A stretch of 64,000 nt of DNA from Pseudomonadota bacterium (GCA_021324885.1 JAJPIF010000011.1:186001-250000), one strand, 5' to 3'; positions 26,484-35,367 are shown, counted from the stretch's first letter. The notes: generated by a model not told the origin, from the sequence alone. Numbers and translations: made by a program.

Positions 26484-27665
26484 ATGCTACGCGCAGGAGT
26501 TGGATTTTCCACCGCCATCGATCCGGCGGCCGCCGCCGATGAAGCCACCACGCAGGCGCTGGCCCAGGCCGGGCTGAGAGTTGCCGACGGGGCAGTCTGT
26601 TTCGCCAGCAGCACGCATACGGCGGCATTCCGTCCCTTGATGCGGGCGGTCGCCGAACGCGCGCAGACGGCGCAGGTCGCCGGGTGCGGCGCCAGCGGCG
26701 TGATTGCCTGCGGGCGCGAGATCGAAAGCGGTCCGGCGGTCGCTGTGCTCACGGTCGGAGGCGGAATCAGCGCGCGGCGGGTCTTCGTACCGGGCCTCAA
26801 AGGCCGCGAGGCGCAGGCCGCGGTCGAAGTGGCCGAGGCGGTCCGCCCGGGATTGGACCGCGCCAATCTGCTCTGTCTGTTTCCGGATTCCTACAATATC
26901 AATCCCGAGCCGTTCCTGGAGGCGCTCGAGCGCGAACTGCCCGGCGTTACCGTCGTCGGCGGCGGCGCCAGCGAAGACGGCATGAGCGGCGAGACTTTCG
27001 CGCTGTGCGGCGACGCGGTCAGCACCAACGCGGTTTCCGGGATGCTGTTTGCCGGCGATTTCGAAATAAATGCCAGAGCTTCATTGGGATGCCGCCTGAT
27101 CGGCCGTCCGCGGCGCGTGACCGCTGTTCACAACAACATCTTGATCGAGCTGGACGGACAGCCCGCCCTGGAGGTGCTGAAACAGACTATTGGTCCGCTG
27201 GCCGGCGACCTGCGCCGCGCTGCGACGATGGTCTATCTGGCGATGGGGCTCGAGCCCCAGGCGCAGCGGCTCGAACATGGCCGTTATCTGATCCGCCATC
27301 TGATCGGTTTTGACGAGGCACGGGGTCTGATCGCTACCGTGTGCCGCCCTGACCCTGGTGATCTGGTGGGATTTGCGCTGCGCGACGAGGAAGGCGCGCG
27401 CGATGACCTGAAGCTGATGCTTGAACATATGGAGCGCGGAGTGCGCAATCCGCCGGTCTTCGGTTTGTACTTCAACTGCGTATCGCGAGGCAGCAGGCTT
27501 TACTCCATTGGCGATCACGACAGCGCTTACATCAGCCGCCATTTCCCCGGCGTGCCGATCGCGGGATTCTTTTCCGGCTTCGAGCTCGGGCCGCATGCGT
27601 CGGCGCCGCGGCTGCTGCAGTATTCGGGCGTTCTGGCGCTGGTCTCTCCGCCGACCGAGCATTGA
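26484..27665 (+). CDS. FIST domain protein (FIST_N and FIST_C)
   Basis: 393 residues covering both FIST domains. QVAGCGASGVIACGREIESGPAVAVLTV is the FIST_N core, and the C-terminal half with VFGLYFNCVSRGSRLY, ISRHFPGVPIAGFFSGFELGP is FIST_C. FIST proteins are proposed sensory modules for small ligands such as amino acids, often linked to signalling; here the protein has no kinase or receiver domain and stands alone. A short intergenic distance suggests co-transcription with the M20 peptidase, hinting that it could sense the peptide or amino acid released. Confidence 0.88.
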   Translation: MLRAGVGFSTAIDPAAAADEATTQALAQAGLRVADGAVCFASSTHTAAFRPLMRAVAERAQTAQVAGCGASGVIACGREIESGPAVAVLTVGGGISARRVFVPGLKGREAQAAVEVAEAVRPGLDRANLLCLFPDSYNINPEPFLEALERELPGVTVVGGGASEDGMSGETFALCGDAVSTNAVSGMLFAGDFEINARASLGCRLIGRPRRVTAVHNNILIELDGQPALEVLKQTIGPLAGDLRRAATMVYLAMGLEPQAQRLEHGRYLIRHLIGFDEARGLIATVCRPDPGDLVGFALRDEEGARDDLKLMLEHMERGVRNPPVFGLYFNCVSRGSRLYSIGDHDSAYISRHFPGVPIAGFFSGFELGPHASAPRLLQYSGVLALVSPPTEH

Positions 27666-27732
27666 ACCTGTCAGGTCCCAATTCTCTGACGAAAACGCTT
27701 TGGTTACGCGCGCGGGCCAGCGGAGCATGGAT

Positions 27733-27761
27733 TTGCGACAATCCCGCCTTTGTCGTTATGT
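27733..27761 (+). promoter_or_regulatory. Candidate sigma-70 promoter
   Basis: TTGCGA at 27733-27738 and TTATGT at 27756-27761 are separated by 17 bp, a fair match to -35/-10 elements. It lies about 110 bp before the acyl-CoA synthetase start, in the only sizeable gap in this stretch. Confidence 0.3.
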
Positions 27762-27868
27762 TGCTTAAGAGTTGGACTGCTGTGACGCCACCGATTGCGC
27801 AGTTGCGGGGTGGCCAACCAGCCTGAAACCGGGGCGCCGCCCCGAATCGCATATCGAGGAGCGCTGAC

Positions 27869-29992
27869 ATGAACAAAACCGCGATAGCAGAGGTGTTGGC
27901 CGCAGTTAAGGCCCAGGGCCGCACCTCGCTGACCGCGCCTGAAGCCAGGACCGTGTGCGAGGCCTGCTCGATCGCCGTGCCCAAAGAAGGCCTCGCGACT
28001 TCCGCCAAACAAGCCGCCATGATTGCCGACGAGATCGGCTATCCGGTGGTGATGAAAATCGTTTCCCCCGAAATTCTGCACAAAACCGAGGCCGGCGGCG
28101 TGATTGCCAATCTGACCAAAGCCGCCGAAGTCCGCGCTGCTTATAAAACCATCATCGGTAACGCCAAATCATTCGCGCCCGATGCCCACATACTCGGCGT
28201 GCAGGTGCAGCAGATGATCGGTGGAGGGCACGAGGTGATCGTCGGCGCCCTTACCGATCCGAGCTTCGGCAAGCTCGCCGCTTTCGGCATGGGCGGCGTG
28301 CTGGTCGAAGTCCTCAATGACGTCAGCTTTCGCCTGGCGCCCGCCGGACGCGAAGAGGCGCTTTCGATGATCAACGAAATTCGCGCCGCCGAGATTTTGC
28401 GTGGTGTGCGCGGCGCCGCCGCCGCCAATCAGGACGCGCTGGCTTCGATGATCTGTTCAGTTTCGCAATTGGTCCACGAATTCCCCGAAATTTCCGAAAT
28501 CGATCTCAACCCGGTCTTCGCCGGACCACAGGGCGCCGTCGCCGCCGATGTCCGCATCATCGTCAACTTCAATCCACCCGCTGCGCCCTTCCGGCCCAGT
28601 CAGGATGAAATCCTCAAGGCGATGAACCGCATCATGCGCCCCGATTCGATTGCGGTGATCGGAGCGTCAGCCGAGGACGGAAAGATCGGCAACTCCGTCA
28701 TGCGCAATCTGATCGATGGTGGATACCAGGGCGAAATCTACCCGATCCATCCGCGCCTCGACGAAGTCCTGGGAAAGAAGGCATTTCGCAGCGTAAAGGA
28801 TATCGCGGGCAGTGTCGATGTGGCGGTGTTTGCGATTCCTGCGCGCGCGGTGGCGGCGGCGCTGGCCGAATGCGGGGAGAAGGGCGTCGCCGGCGCGGTC
28901 CTGATCCCGTCAGGTTTTGCCGAGACCGGCAATCAGGATCTCCAGGACGAGGTCGTGAAAGTCGCGCGCCAATATAACATCCGACTGATGGGTCCGAACA
29001 TCTACGGGTTTTACTACACGCCCAAAAACCTGTGCGCGACCTTCTGCACGCCCTACGACGTCAAGGGCAAAGTGGCGCTTTCCTCGCAAAGCGGTGGTGT
29101 CGGGATGGCGATCGTCGGCTTCAGCCGCTCCACCCGCATGGGCGTTTCGGCCATCGTCGGACTGGGTAATAAATCTGATATTGACGAGGACGACCTGCTG
29201 ACGTTTTTCGAACAGGATGACCATACCCAGGCGATCGCGATGCACTTCGAGGACCTCAAGGATGGCCGCGCATTCGCCGAGGCCGCGATGCGGGTGTCCA
29301 GGCGCAAGCCCGTGATCGCGCTGAAGGCGGGACGCACCGCGATGGGCGCGCGGGCCGCGCGGTCGCATACCGCGGCGCTGGCCGGCGACGACCGGGTTTA
29401 CGAGGACGTGCTCAGGCAAAGCGGCGTGGTGCGGGCGCGCAGCCTCAACGATATGCTCCAGTTTGCGCGGTGCCTGCCGATGATGCCCACGCCCAGGGGA
29501 GAAAACGTGGTGATTATCACCGGCGCCGGCGGCTCAGGGGTGTTGCTTGCTGACGCCTGCACGGACTGGCACCTGCAGCTGATGGCGATGCCGCCCGATC
29601 TGGACGAGGCGTTCAAAAAATTCATTCCACCCTTCGGCGCGTCAGGCAATCCGGTGGATATTACCGGCGGAGAGCCGCCCACGACTTACCGCAACACTAT
29701 CGCGCTGGGGTTGGAGGATGAGCGGATTCATGCGCTGATCCTGGGCTACTGGCACACAATCATTACGCCGCCGATGGTATTCGCGAATCTGGTGGCCGAA
29801 GTGGTGGAGGAATACCGGGCAAAAGGCGTTAATAAGCCCGTGGTAGCGTCATTGGTGGGCGATGTCGCGGTGGAGGAAGCGTCGCGTCATCTGTTCGATC
29901 ACAATATCCCGGCGTACGCCTATACGACCGAATTGCCGGTGGCGGTGCTGGGCGCCAAGTACCAATGGGCCAGGCGTGCCGGCTTGATTTAG
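27869..29992 (+). CDS. Acetate--CoA ligase (ADP-forming)-like fused acyl-CoA synthetase
   Basis: 707 residues. The N-terminal ATP-grasp part (residues about 10-225: GYPVVMKIVSPEILHKTEAGGV, IGGGHEVIVGALTDPSFG, EIDLNPVF) comes before the CoA-binding part (PDSIAVIGASAEDGKIGNSV, YPIHPR) and succinyl-CoA-ligase-like domains with SSQSGGVGMAI. The conserved phosphohistidine motif SHTAALAGDD is present. Members interconvert acyl-CoA, ADP and phosphate with acid, CoA and ATP. GAGGAG-like bases precede the ATG. Acid specificity cannot be read. Confidence 0.88.
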   Translation: MNKTAIAEVLAAVKAQGRTSLTAPEARTVCEACSIAVPKEGLATSAKQAAMIADEIGYPVVMKIVSPEILHKTEAGGVIANLTKAAEVRAAYKTIIGNAKSFAPDAHILGVQVQQMIGGGHEVIVGALTDPSFGKLAAFGMGGVLVEVLNDVSFRLAPAGREEALSMINEIRAAEILRGVRGAAAANQDALASMICSVSQLVHEFPEISEIDLNPVFAGPQGAVAADVRIIVNFNPPAAPFRPSQDEILKAMNRIMRPDSIAVIGASAEDGKIGNSVMRNLIDGGYQGEIYPIHPRLDEVLGKKAFRSVKDIAGSVDVAVFAIPARAVAAALAECGEKGVAGAVLIPSGFAETGNQDLQDEVVKVARQYNIRLMGPNIYGFYYTPKNLCATFCTPYDVKGKVALSSQSGGVGMAIVGFSRSTRMGVSAIVGLGNKSDIDEDDLLTFFEQDDHTQAIAMHFEDLKDGRAFAEAAMRVSRRKPVIALKAGRTAMGARAARSHTAALAGDDRVYEDVLRQSGVVRARSLNDMLQFARCLPMMPTPRGENVVIITGAGGSGVLLADACTDWHLQLMAMPPDLDEAFKKFIPPFGASGNPVDITGGEPPTTYRNTIALGLEDERIHALILGYWHTIITPPMVFANLVAEVVEEYRAKGVNKPVVASLVGDVAVEEASRHLFDHNIPAYAYTTELPVAVLGAKYQWARRAGLI

Positions 29993-30006
29993 GGCAGAGA
30001 GAAAAT

Positions 30007-30086
30007 GAGAAACTGGAAATGAGAGTCAGAAGACGGGCAGGGCCGCCCAACCTGGCAGAACTCCCGAAACTCATTTCGCTTTTCTC
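30007..30086. repeat. Imperfect palindrome, copy A of a dispersed purine/pyrimidine family
   Basis: GAGAAA (30007-30012), a 3-base internal loop, and GAAATGAG (30016-30023) pair with CTCATTTC (30070-30077), a 3-base internal loop and TTTCTC (30081-30086). It lies between convergent genes and its right arm overlaps the 3' end of the YncE-like gene. Related palindromes occur near 35.1, 45.8 and 47.6 kb. Confidence 0.5.
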
Positions 30087-31081
30087 CTATCTCCGACCGT
30101 GAATTCCATGAGCTCCGCTCGCTGGCCCCGTTGCTTCGGTACCGCGACGAACAGCCGATGCGCCGACGGCACCAGCAGCGACGTACGCGCGTTGGGAAAC
30201 GTGTTAACCGTGTCAATCCTTTGATAGTCGTTGGTTTGCGCCGGCCGAAACACGTTGACGCATCCCTGGCCGCCTGACACATAAATCAGCTTCCCTTGCG
30301 GCTGATAAAACAGGTCGTCCGCGTCGCCGCAGGCGCTCATAATCGCAATCACCTTTCCCGTCTCCGTTTCCATCACGGCGATTCCTGGAGGTTTGCGCGT
30401 GCCGACGTACAGCCGCTGGCCTGCCTCGTCCAGCGCCATCGGAAAATTCCCGGCCAGCGGTTTCAGCTTCCATACGTTAGGTGGCCGGCGCATGGCGCGA
30501 TCGAACACTTCGACTTCGTCCGCCGCCGGAACGTTGATAAAGATGCGCGTACCGTGCTTCTCGATCTGGAATGATTCGGGATGGCCGTCCAACGCGATTT
30601 CAGCGGTTACCGCGACTGCCTCGGGATCGATGACCGCCAACGCCCCCTCGCCGTAACCGACGTAAACCAGGTTCGCGTCCGCGTCGTAGCGGACGTTGTC
30701 GGCGTCGGGGAGCCCGCGCGCTGCTCCGAGTGGACGCAGCGTGTCCGAGGTGTAAAATCGCACCTCGCCGTCGCCTCCGCTCGCCACTGCGATCCGGTTG
30801 GATTTGGAAAGGTAACAGATTCCCTGCGGCGCTCTGATACCGGTGATAACGCCGGTGACCTTGGCGCCCTCAGTATCGACGCGCAGCACGCGGTTGGCGC
30901 CAAAAGCCGCGACAAATAACGATCGGCCGTCGGTTGTGGCGGCCATGTGATCGATGCGTCCGCTGATCCCAGGCAGCGCGATTGTCCCCGTCAGCCGCAG
31001 GACATGATCTTCGGCCCGTGAAATTCCTGCGAGGGCAGTCAAAACAAGCGCGATCGGGAGAGCTGACTTGAAGCTGCGCAT
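30071..31081 (-). CDS. Secreted YncE-like beta-propeller protein
   Basis: 336 residues. The signal peptide is MRSFKSALPIALVLTALAG...A. The mature part shows repeating blade patterns such as DGRSLFVAAFGANRVLRVDTEG, KSNRIAVASGGDGEVRFY, DANLVYVGYGEGALAVIDPE and AGQRLYVGTRKPPGIAVMETETG, typical of YncE/YVTN seven-bladed propellers in the periplasm. Function unknown; such proteins may bind metals, DNA or partner proteins. ATG 31081 fits the signal peptide; 14 bp after the gene upstream. Confidence 0.85.
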   Translation of the reverse strand: MRSFKSALPIALVLTALAGISRAEDHVLRLTGTIALPGISGRIDHMAATTDGRSLFVAAFGANRVLRVDTEGAKVTGVITGIRAPQGICYLSKSNRIAVASGGDGEVRFYTSDTLRPLGAARGLPDADNVRYDADANLVYVGYGEGALAVIDPEAVAVTAEIALDGHPESFQIEKHGTRIFINVPAADEVEVFDRAMRRPPNVWKLKPLAGNFPMALDEAGQRLYVGTRKPPGIAVMETETGKVIAIMSACGDADDLFYQPQGKLIYVSGGQGCVNVFRPAQTNDYQRIDTVNTFPNARTSLLVPSAHRLFVAVPKQRGQRAELMEFTVGDRRKAK

Positions 31082-31095
31082 ATTCCCGAAACCAA

Positions 31096-31794
31096 CTAGC
31101 GGCGCGACAGCGCGCGGCCGAAATCTCGGATTAAGCCGCGCGCGCGCTTGACCGCAGTCGCAATCCGTGAGCGCTCCGGCTCTTCCTGGGGCAGCGGACA
31201 GCGCACAAATCGCCTCAGGACCAGCATATGTTCCCGGATCGACTCGCGTTGCGCATCGGGATTCGGCGACTTGTTGGCCTGCAGTTTGCGCGGTCCCTCG
31301 TGGCCGCCCTCGGAGAAGTACCAATCCTTGAATTGGCCGCGAAAGCCGCCACGGAACATCAGCTCCCCGAGATAGCTGCAGGCGGGTGGTACCCGCGCCG
31401 CCAATTCAGCCATCGTGAGGTCCTGGCCCCCGCTGTCGTAGTCGATCATCAGATGGCCGCCCGGCGGGATCAGCGATCCCATCAGATTGATGAAACCGGC
31501 TTCGAGCCCGAGCGCGCGCGCGTCTATGGTCCGGTCTGGCCCGAAACTGACTTGGGGAAAAATGCGGCATTCCATCCATGGTTTCACGCCGCGGCCGCCC
31601 CCGCTCACTATCCCCGTCACCAGATGGGTGGTGGAAGTCTCGCCCTCGGCGGTGGCCAGAGCGATATCGACGTAGAGCCATCCGGCGCGCGGGCGCACCG
31701 GGCGTACCGCGGTGACTTTCAAGGTATGGCGGCCTACCTGGCAGCCGTCGATCGCGCGGACGGTTGAGAAGGCGGCACTGGAATCCTCTGACAT
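31096..31794 (-). CDS. Hypothetical protein, possible DUF1122-like
   Basis: No firm family. About 232 residues, soluble, no signal peptide. The middle has LIPPGGHLMIDYDSGG and FRGQFKDWYFSEGGHEGPRKL, a pattern I associate with DUF1122 proteins, but I cannot confirm it. The C-terminal third is basic (ERSRIATAVKRARGLIRDFGRALSRR). ATG 31794 is preferred over TTG 31812. It lies 14 bp upstream of the YncE-like gene, so they may be co-transcribed. Confidence 0.6.
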   Translation of the reverse strand: MSEDSSAAFSTVRAIDGCQVGRHTLKVTAVRPVRPRAGWLYVDIALATAEGETSTTHLVTGIVSGGGRGVKPWMECRIFPQVSFGPDRTIDARALGLEAGFINLMGSLIPPGGHLMIDYDSGGQDLTMAELAARVPPACSYLGELMFRGGFRGQFKDWYFSEGGHEGPRKLQANKSPNPDAQRESIREHMLVLRRFVRCPLPQEEPERSRIATAVKRARGLIRDFGRALSRR

Positions 31795-31805
31795 GATCGA
31801 TGGGA

Positions 31806-31832
31806 TTGCCAAATGAAATGAGTTACTATAAA
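31806..31832 (+). promoter_or_regulatory. Candidate promoter for the small zinc-ribbon gene
   Basis: TATAAA at 31827-31832 is a good -10 element and TTGCCA at 31806-31811 a possible -35, but the 15-bp spacer is short. The following gene starts 33 bp later without a clear ribosome-binding site. Confidence 0.3.
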
Positions 31833-31865
31833 CGCTCAGGTTTCAAGATGTTTCGCATTTAACTT

Positions 31866-32120
31866 ATGCGCGCCACCGAAGTCCAGTCTGCCGCTTTTCC
31901 GACCGCACACTGCGCGGCCTGCGAGGGGGATGTGCTTACCTACCTCACGCTCGATAGCGGAGGAAATGAGACGCGACGTTGCGTGGATTGCGACGCCGAA
32001 ATAAACGAACCGCTTCAATGGATCAGTGCTGCTGACCTGGAAAAACTGGGCTACAGCTTTGGCGCTCCGGGCAAAAAGTCCGGCGGATGTGGCGGAGGAT
32101 GCGGCTCCTGTTCGAGATAG
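31866..32120 (+). CDS. Small zinc-ribbon protein with Cys-rich tail, 84 aa
   Basis: Unnamed. Two CxxC pairs (CAACEGD near residue 16 and CVDCDAE near residue 40) form a probable zinc ribbon. LQWISAADLEKLGYSF follows, and the protein ends in GGCGGGCGSCSR, which adds three more cysteines in a glycine-rich tail. No Shine-Dalgarno sequence is visible at ATG 31866. Likely a metal-binding or regulatory microprotein; upstream of the fructose-bisphosphate enzyme gene but separated by a hairpin and a promoter-like site. Confidence 0.6.
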   Translation: MRATEVQSAAFPTAHCAACEGDVLTYLTLDSGGNETRRCVDCDAEINEPLQWISAADLEKLGYSFGAPGKKSGGCGGGCGSCSR

Positions 32121-32174
32121 CTTACCAGTCGCGATGCGATACACGAACGTCATGCGCATAAGAAAGGAAACAGA

Positions 32175-32203
32175 TGGCGAGGATACATTTTCTCGCCAGT
32201 TTT
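32175..32203 (+). terminator. Hairpin with short T run after the small zinc-ribbon gene
   Basis: TGGCGAG (32175-32181) and CTCGCCA (32192-32198) form a perfect 7-bp stem with a 10-base loop, followed by GTTTTG. Likely weak intrinsic terminator before the next promoter. Confidence 0.45.
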
Positions 32204-32231
32204 GTGGCAAGAATCGGCGAAAAAGGATAAT
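32202..32231 (+). promoter_or_regulatory. Candidate sigma-70 promoter of the FBP aldolase/phosphatase gene
   Basis: TTGTGG at 32202-32207, an 18-bp spacer and GATAAT at 32226-32231. A GGAGGA ribosome-binding site follows before ATG 32285. Confidence 0.45.
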
Positions 32232-32284
32232 CAACTACAGGCCATGAACAAGCTTGCCCCGCTCAAATCGTTGGAGGAACGGCG

Positions 32285-33430
32285 ATGAAAACGACCATTT
32301 CTGTAATCAAAGCCGATGTCGGCTCGATCGGCGGCCACATCAAGCCCAGCGCCCGGCTTAAGGAAACCGTCGAGCGCTTCGTGCGTGAGAAAGGCAAGAA
32401 GCTCCTTCTCGATGTCTATGTCAGCTCGACTGGCGATGACGTCGCGCTGCTGATGTCGCATGACCGGGGCGTGGACGACCCCAAAATCCATGAACTGGCC
32501 TGGGATGCTTTCATGGCCGGAACCAAAGTGGCCAAGGAACAGGGGCTGTACGGCGCCGGCCAGGATCTGCTGAAGGACGCCTTTTCGGGCAATGTGCGCG
32601 GGCTCGGTCCGGCTTCCTGCGAGATGGAATTTGAGGAGCGACCCAACGAACCGTTCCTGTTCTTTGCTGCCGACAAGACCGATCCCGGCGCTTACAACCT
32701 GCCTCTTTATCTCGCGTTTTGCGATCCGATGCATTGCGCAGGGTTGTTGCTGTCGCCCAAGATGGCCAAGGGCTTCACTTTCACCATCATGGACGTCAAC
32801 CACACCGAGGGCGACCGCGTGATTGAATTGAACGCGCCCGAGGAGCTTTACGATATCGCCTGCCTGCTGCGGGATAACGAGCGCTTTGTGGTGGAATCGG
32901 TGCGCAGCCGGGCCAACAACGACATCGCCGCAGTGGTCTCCACCTCGCGCCTGCACAATATTGCCGGGACCTATACCGGCAAGGACGATCCGGTCGCGTT
33001 GGTGCGCAGCCAGGGCAATTTCCCCGCCACCGGCGAACTTCTCTCGCCCTACCGGATCGGGCATTACGTGGCTGGCACGATGCGCGGGAGCCATCATGGG
33101 CCGCTGATGCCGGTCAAGCTGAACTCGACCATTTCCTTTTTTGATGGGCCGGCCGTAGTGAGCTGCGCGGCCTTCTGCGTGCATGAAGGCAAGTTCACCG
33201 AACCGGTTGACGCCTTCGACCATCCGTTCTGGGATTGGGTGCGCAATAACGTCTCGCAAAAGGCCGCCGAGATTCGCAACCAGGGCTTCTCGGGTCCGGC
33301 GATGCTCCCCTACAGCGAATTGGAGTATGGCGGAGTGGTCGAGAAAATGGGCCAGCTCGACCAGCGTTTCATCGTCCGCAAGGACAAAGAAGCGGCGCAC
33401 GGCAACGGCCGCAAGCCCAAAGCCGCCTGA
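32285..33430 (+). CDS. fbp: Fructose-1,6-bisphosphate aldolase/phosphatase (class V FBPase)
   Basis: 381 residues, the archaeal-type bifunctional enzyme that makes fructose 6-phosphate from triose phosphates through FBP in one protein, committing carbon to gluconeogenesis. Diagnostic segments: TISVIKADVGSIGGHIKPS, DVYVSSTGDDVALLMSHDRG, LYGAGQDLLKDAFSGNVRGLGP, FFAADKTDPGAYNLPLYLAF, and LSPYRIGHYVAGTMRGSHHGPLMPV. Good ribosome-binding site, own promoter-like element, and a strong terminator just after. Known mainly from archaea and deep-branching, often thermophilic or autotrophic bacteria. Confidence 0.96.
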   Translation: MKTTISVIKADVGSIGGHIKPSARLKETVERFVREKGKKLLLDVYVSSTGDDVALLMSHDRGVDDPKIHELAWDAFMAGTKVAKEQGLYGAGQDLLKDAFSGNVRGLGPASCEMEFEERPNEPFLFFAADKTDPGAYNLPLYLAFCDPMHCAGLLLSPKMAKGFTFTIMDVNHTEGDRVIELNAPEELYDIACLLRDNERFVVESVRSRANNDIAAVVSTSRLHNIAGTYTGKDDPVALVRSQGNFPATGELLSPYRIGHYVAGTMRGSHHGPLMPVKLNSTISFFDGPAVVSCAAFCVHEGKFTEPVDAFDHPFWDWVRNNVSQKAAEIRNQGFSGPAMLPYSELEYGGVVEKMGQLDQRFIVRKDKEAAHGNGRKPKAA

Positions 33431-33447
33431 GCTCTCGTGCGTCAAGT

Positions 33448-33483
33448 AAGAAGGGGAGGCGCCGATGCGCCTCCCCTTCTTTT
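33448..33483 (+). terminator. Strong intrinsic terminator after fbp
   Basis: A 15-bp perfect stem (arm AAGAAGGGGAGGCGC is 33448-33462, pairing with 33467-33481), a 4-base CGAT loop and a run of T after it, starting 18 bp after the stop codon. The arms carry A and T at the outer ends, so it could work in both directions. Confidence 0.9.
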
Positions 33484-33659
33484 GGTCCGTGAGAGGGCGG
33501 CCCCGCTCGTCGAGCTCTTCCCTTTGAGCAAAACGCTTCCGTAATCGCGGCGAAAGTTAGTACTATCGATATTGGAGCCTGAGTCTCAGATCAGATCGGG
33601 TGAGGGTAAAGACCGCTCCGATCGGAAACAGTTTCGGCTTGCTTCCCACTCCCTGTTAC

Positions 33660-35072
33660 ATGGCTTCGTTCACGCCGGACCCTCGGCGTCCAGAGTCAGG
33701 GGCTTTGATCCGGGCCGTCATGTTGCTGGCGGCGATGCTGGTTGGCGGTTGCGGGACTATTCCCAGCGCGCGCACATATATCGGCGCCAGCGTCTATTAC
33801 CTCGAGCATCCCAGGATGGTTGGTCCTGACGGCCCCTTGACCGCAAAACAGGCGCAGCGGGTGATTGATCGGCTCGAAGCCAGCCAGAAGGTCCCGACCG
33901 ACATACTCAAGCGCGATTTGGAGTTCCAGCAGGCGCTTACAGATACCCCGCTTGTGCTCGGCAACAGTGTGACATTGTTGGAGAACGGCGGGTCCACGTA
34001 CAGGGAGATGCTCAAGGCTATCCGCGGCGCCCGCGACAGCATCAATCTGGAAACCTACATCTTTTCCGACGGCGCGATAGGCAACGAATTCGCCGACGCC
34101 CTGATCGAACGCCAACAGCATGGCGTCCAGGTCAACCTCATCTACGACAGCTTCGGGAGCCTGAACACGCCTTCGAGTTTCTTTGACCGCATGCGTCGCA
34201 GCGGAATTGCCATACTGCAATACCGTCCGATCGATCCGCTGGCCGGCAATATTCCCTGGATGCCGACTCATCGCGACCATCGCAAGATGCTGGTGGTCGA
34301 CGGGCGCATCGCGTTTACCGGCGGCATCAATATCTCCGAAGTGTATGCCAGCGGCCTTCACACCAGCGAAGAACGGGCGCCGCTGCAGTATTGGCGCGAT
34401 ACCGACGTCGAGGTAACCGGTCCCGCCGTCGCCGAGTTTCAACACTTGTTCATCGACGAGTGGCGGCATCAGAAAGGCCCTCCCCTGCGCCCGCGCAATT
34501 ACTTTCCCAAAATTGGATGGCAGGGCACGGATATCGTCCAGGTGGTCGGCAGCGTTCCCGAACGATTCAGCGTGATTTACGTGACCTTGATTTCAGCAAT
34601 CGTCTATTCCGAAACCAACGTGTATATCACCGATGCTTACTTCGCCCCCGATGATCAGATCCTGCACGCGCTGGAGCGCGCGGCGCGTCGCGGCGTCGAT
34701 GTGCGCCTGCTCCTGCCCGGCCAGACCGACGAACCGCTGATCCTTTCCGCGCAGCGCTCCCACTATGACGGCCTGCTCAAGGCGGGGGTGAAAATCTACG
34801 AATGGCGAGGCAGGATGTTGCATGCCAAGACCGCCACCATCGACCATGTATGGTCAACGGTCGGAAGCTCGAACCTGGACTGGTGGAGTCTCGCGCGCAA
34901 CAACGAAGTTGACGCCATCATTCTAAGCCATTCCTTCGGCCAGCAGATGGATTTGATGTTCCGCAACGACATGGAAAGTGCCCGCCAAATCACGCTCGAA
35001 CAATGGCAGCATCGCGGCCTGATTGAAAGACTGCACGAGTGCGTGGCCCGCGTGCTGCAACCGATTTTGTGA
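33660..35072 (+). CDS. Phospholipase D/cardiolipin-synthase-like lipoprotein
   Basis: 470 residues from ATG 33660 (frame open back to GTG 33600). A hydrophobic stretch ends in MLVGGCGT, a lipobox, so the mature protein starts at Cys and is lipid-anchored. Two HKD motifs: HRDHRKMLVVDGRIAFTGGIN and LHAKTATIDHVWSTVGSSNLD. NLETYIFSDGAIGNEFADAL and YITDAYFAPDDQIL surround them. The cytoplasmic-membrane ClsA/B type usually has transmembrane helices, so this resembles the lipoprotein PLD/Cls branch; it could make cardiolipin or cut phospholipids in the periplasm. Confidence 0.88.
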   Translation: MASFTPDPRRPESGALIRAVMLLAAMLVGGCGTIPSARTYIGASVYYLEHPRMVGPDGPLTAKQAQRVIDRLEASQKVPTDILKRDLEFQQALTDTPLVLGNSVTLLENGGSTYREMLKAIRGARDSINLETYIFSDGAIGNEFADALIERQQHGVQVNLIYDSFGSLNTPSSFFDRMRRSGIAILQYRPIDPLAGNIPWMPTHRDHRKMLVVDGRIAFTGGINISEVYASGLHTSEERAPLQYWRDTDVEVTGPAVAEFQHLFIDEWRHQKGPPLRPRNYFPKIGWQGTDIVQVVGSVPERFSVIYVTLISAIVYSETNVYITDAYFAPDDQILHALERAARRGVDVRLLLPGQTDEPLILSAQRSHYDGLLKAGVKIYEWRGRMLHAKTATIDHVWSTVGSSNLDWWSLARNNEVDAIILSHSFGQQMDLMFRNDMESARQITLEQWQHRGLIERLHECVARVLQPIL

Positions 35073-35091
35073 GTGGATAGGAAAAGGGACC

Positions 35092-35339
35092 GAGGGAAGA
35101 GCAGGATTTCCTCCTGGAGGAGAAAGGGATTAAAGGAGAGAGTCGTCGCGTGCGGCGCTTTTTCAGCGGAGCATTACAATTCCGATTTCTAAAAAAAAGC
35201 ACCGCAACAACTGTGACACTGGCCGAACCCAAACAGTTTGCAACGCGCATTTCCTTTTGGCCCGCCTCTGTTCTCTTTTTCTCATTTCTGTTTTTTGTTC
35301 TCTCACTCCTCGTCCCTTTCTCCTTGCGCCTCTTCCCTC
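35092..35339. repeat. Long imperfect inverted repeat, copy B of a dispersed purine/pyrimidine family
   Basis: GAGGGAAGAG (35092-35101) pairs with CTCTTCCCTC (35330-35339), and GGAGAAAGGGA (35119-35129) pairs with TCCCTTTCTCC (35313-35323), around a core of about 180 bases. The left arms are purine-rich and the right arms pyrimidine-rich. It fills most of the 295-bp gap between the PLD gene and cobQ; no cobalamin riboswitch motif is visible there. Confidence 0.6.
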
Positions 35340-35367
35340 ACCACGCTCTGCTCGCTACTAAACCTTC

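Noticed and set aside
33748-35072. Canonical membrane cardiolipin synthase ClsA
   Set aside because: It has HKD motifs but a lipobox rather than two N-terminal membrane helices, so only PLD/Cls-like is supported.
35073-35367. Cobalamin riboswitch before cobQ
   Set aside because: No B12-box-like element; the gap is dominated by a purine/pyrimidine inverted repeat.
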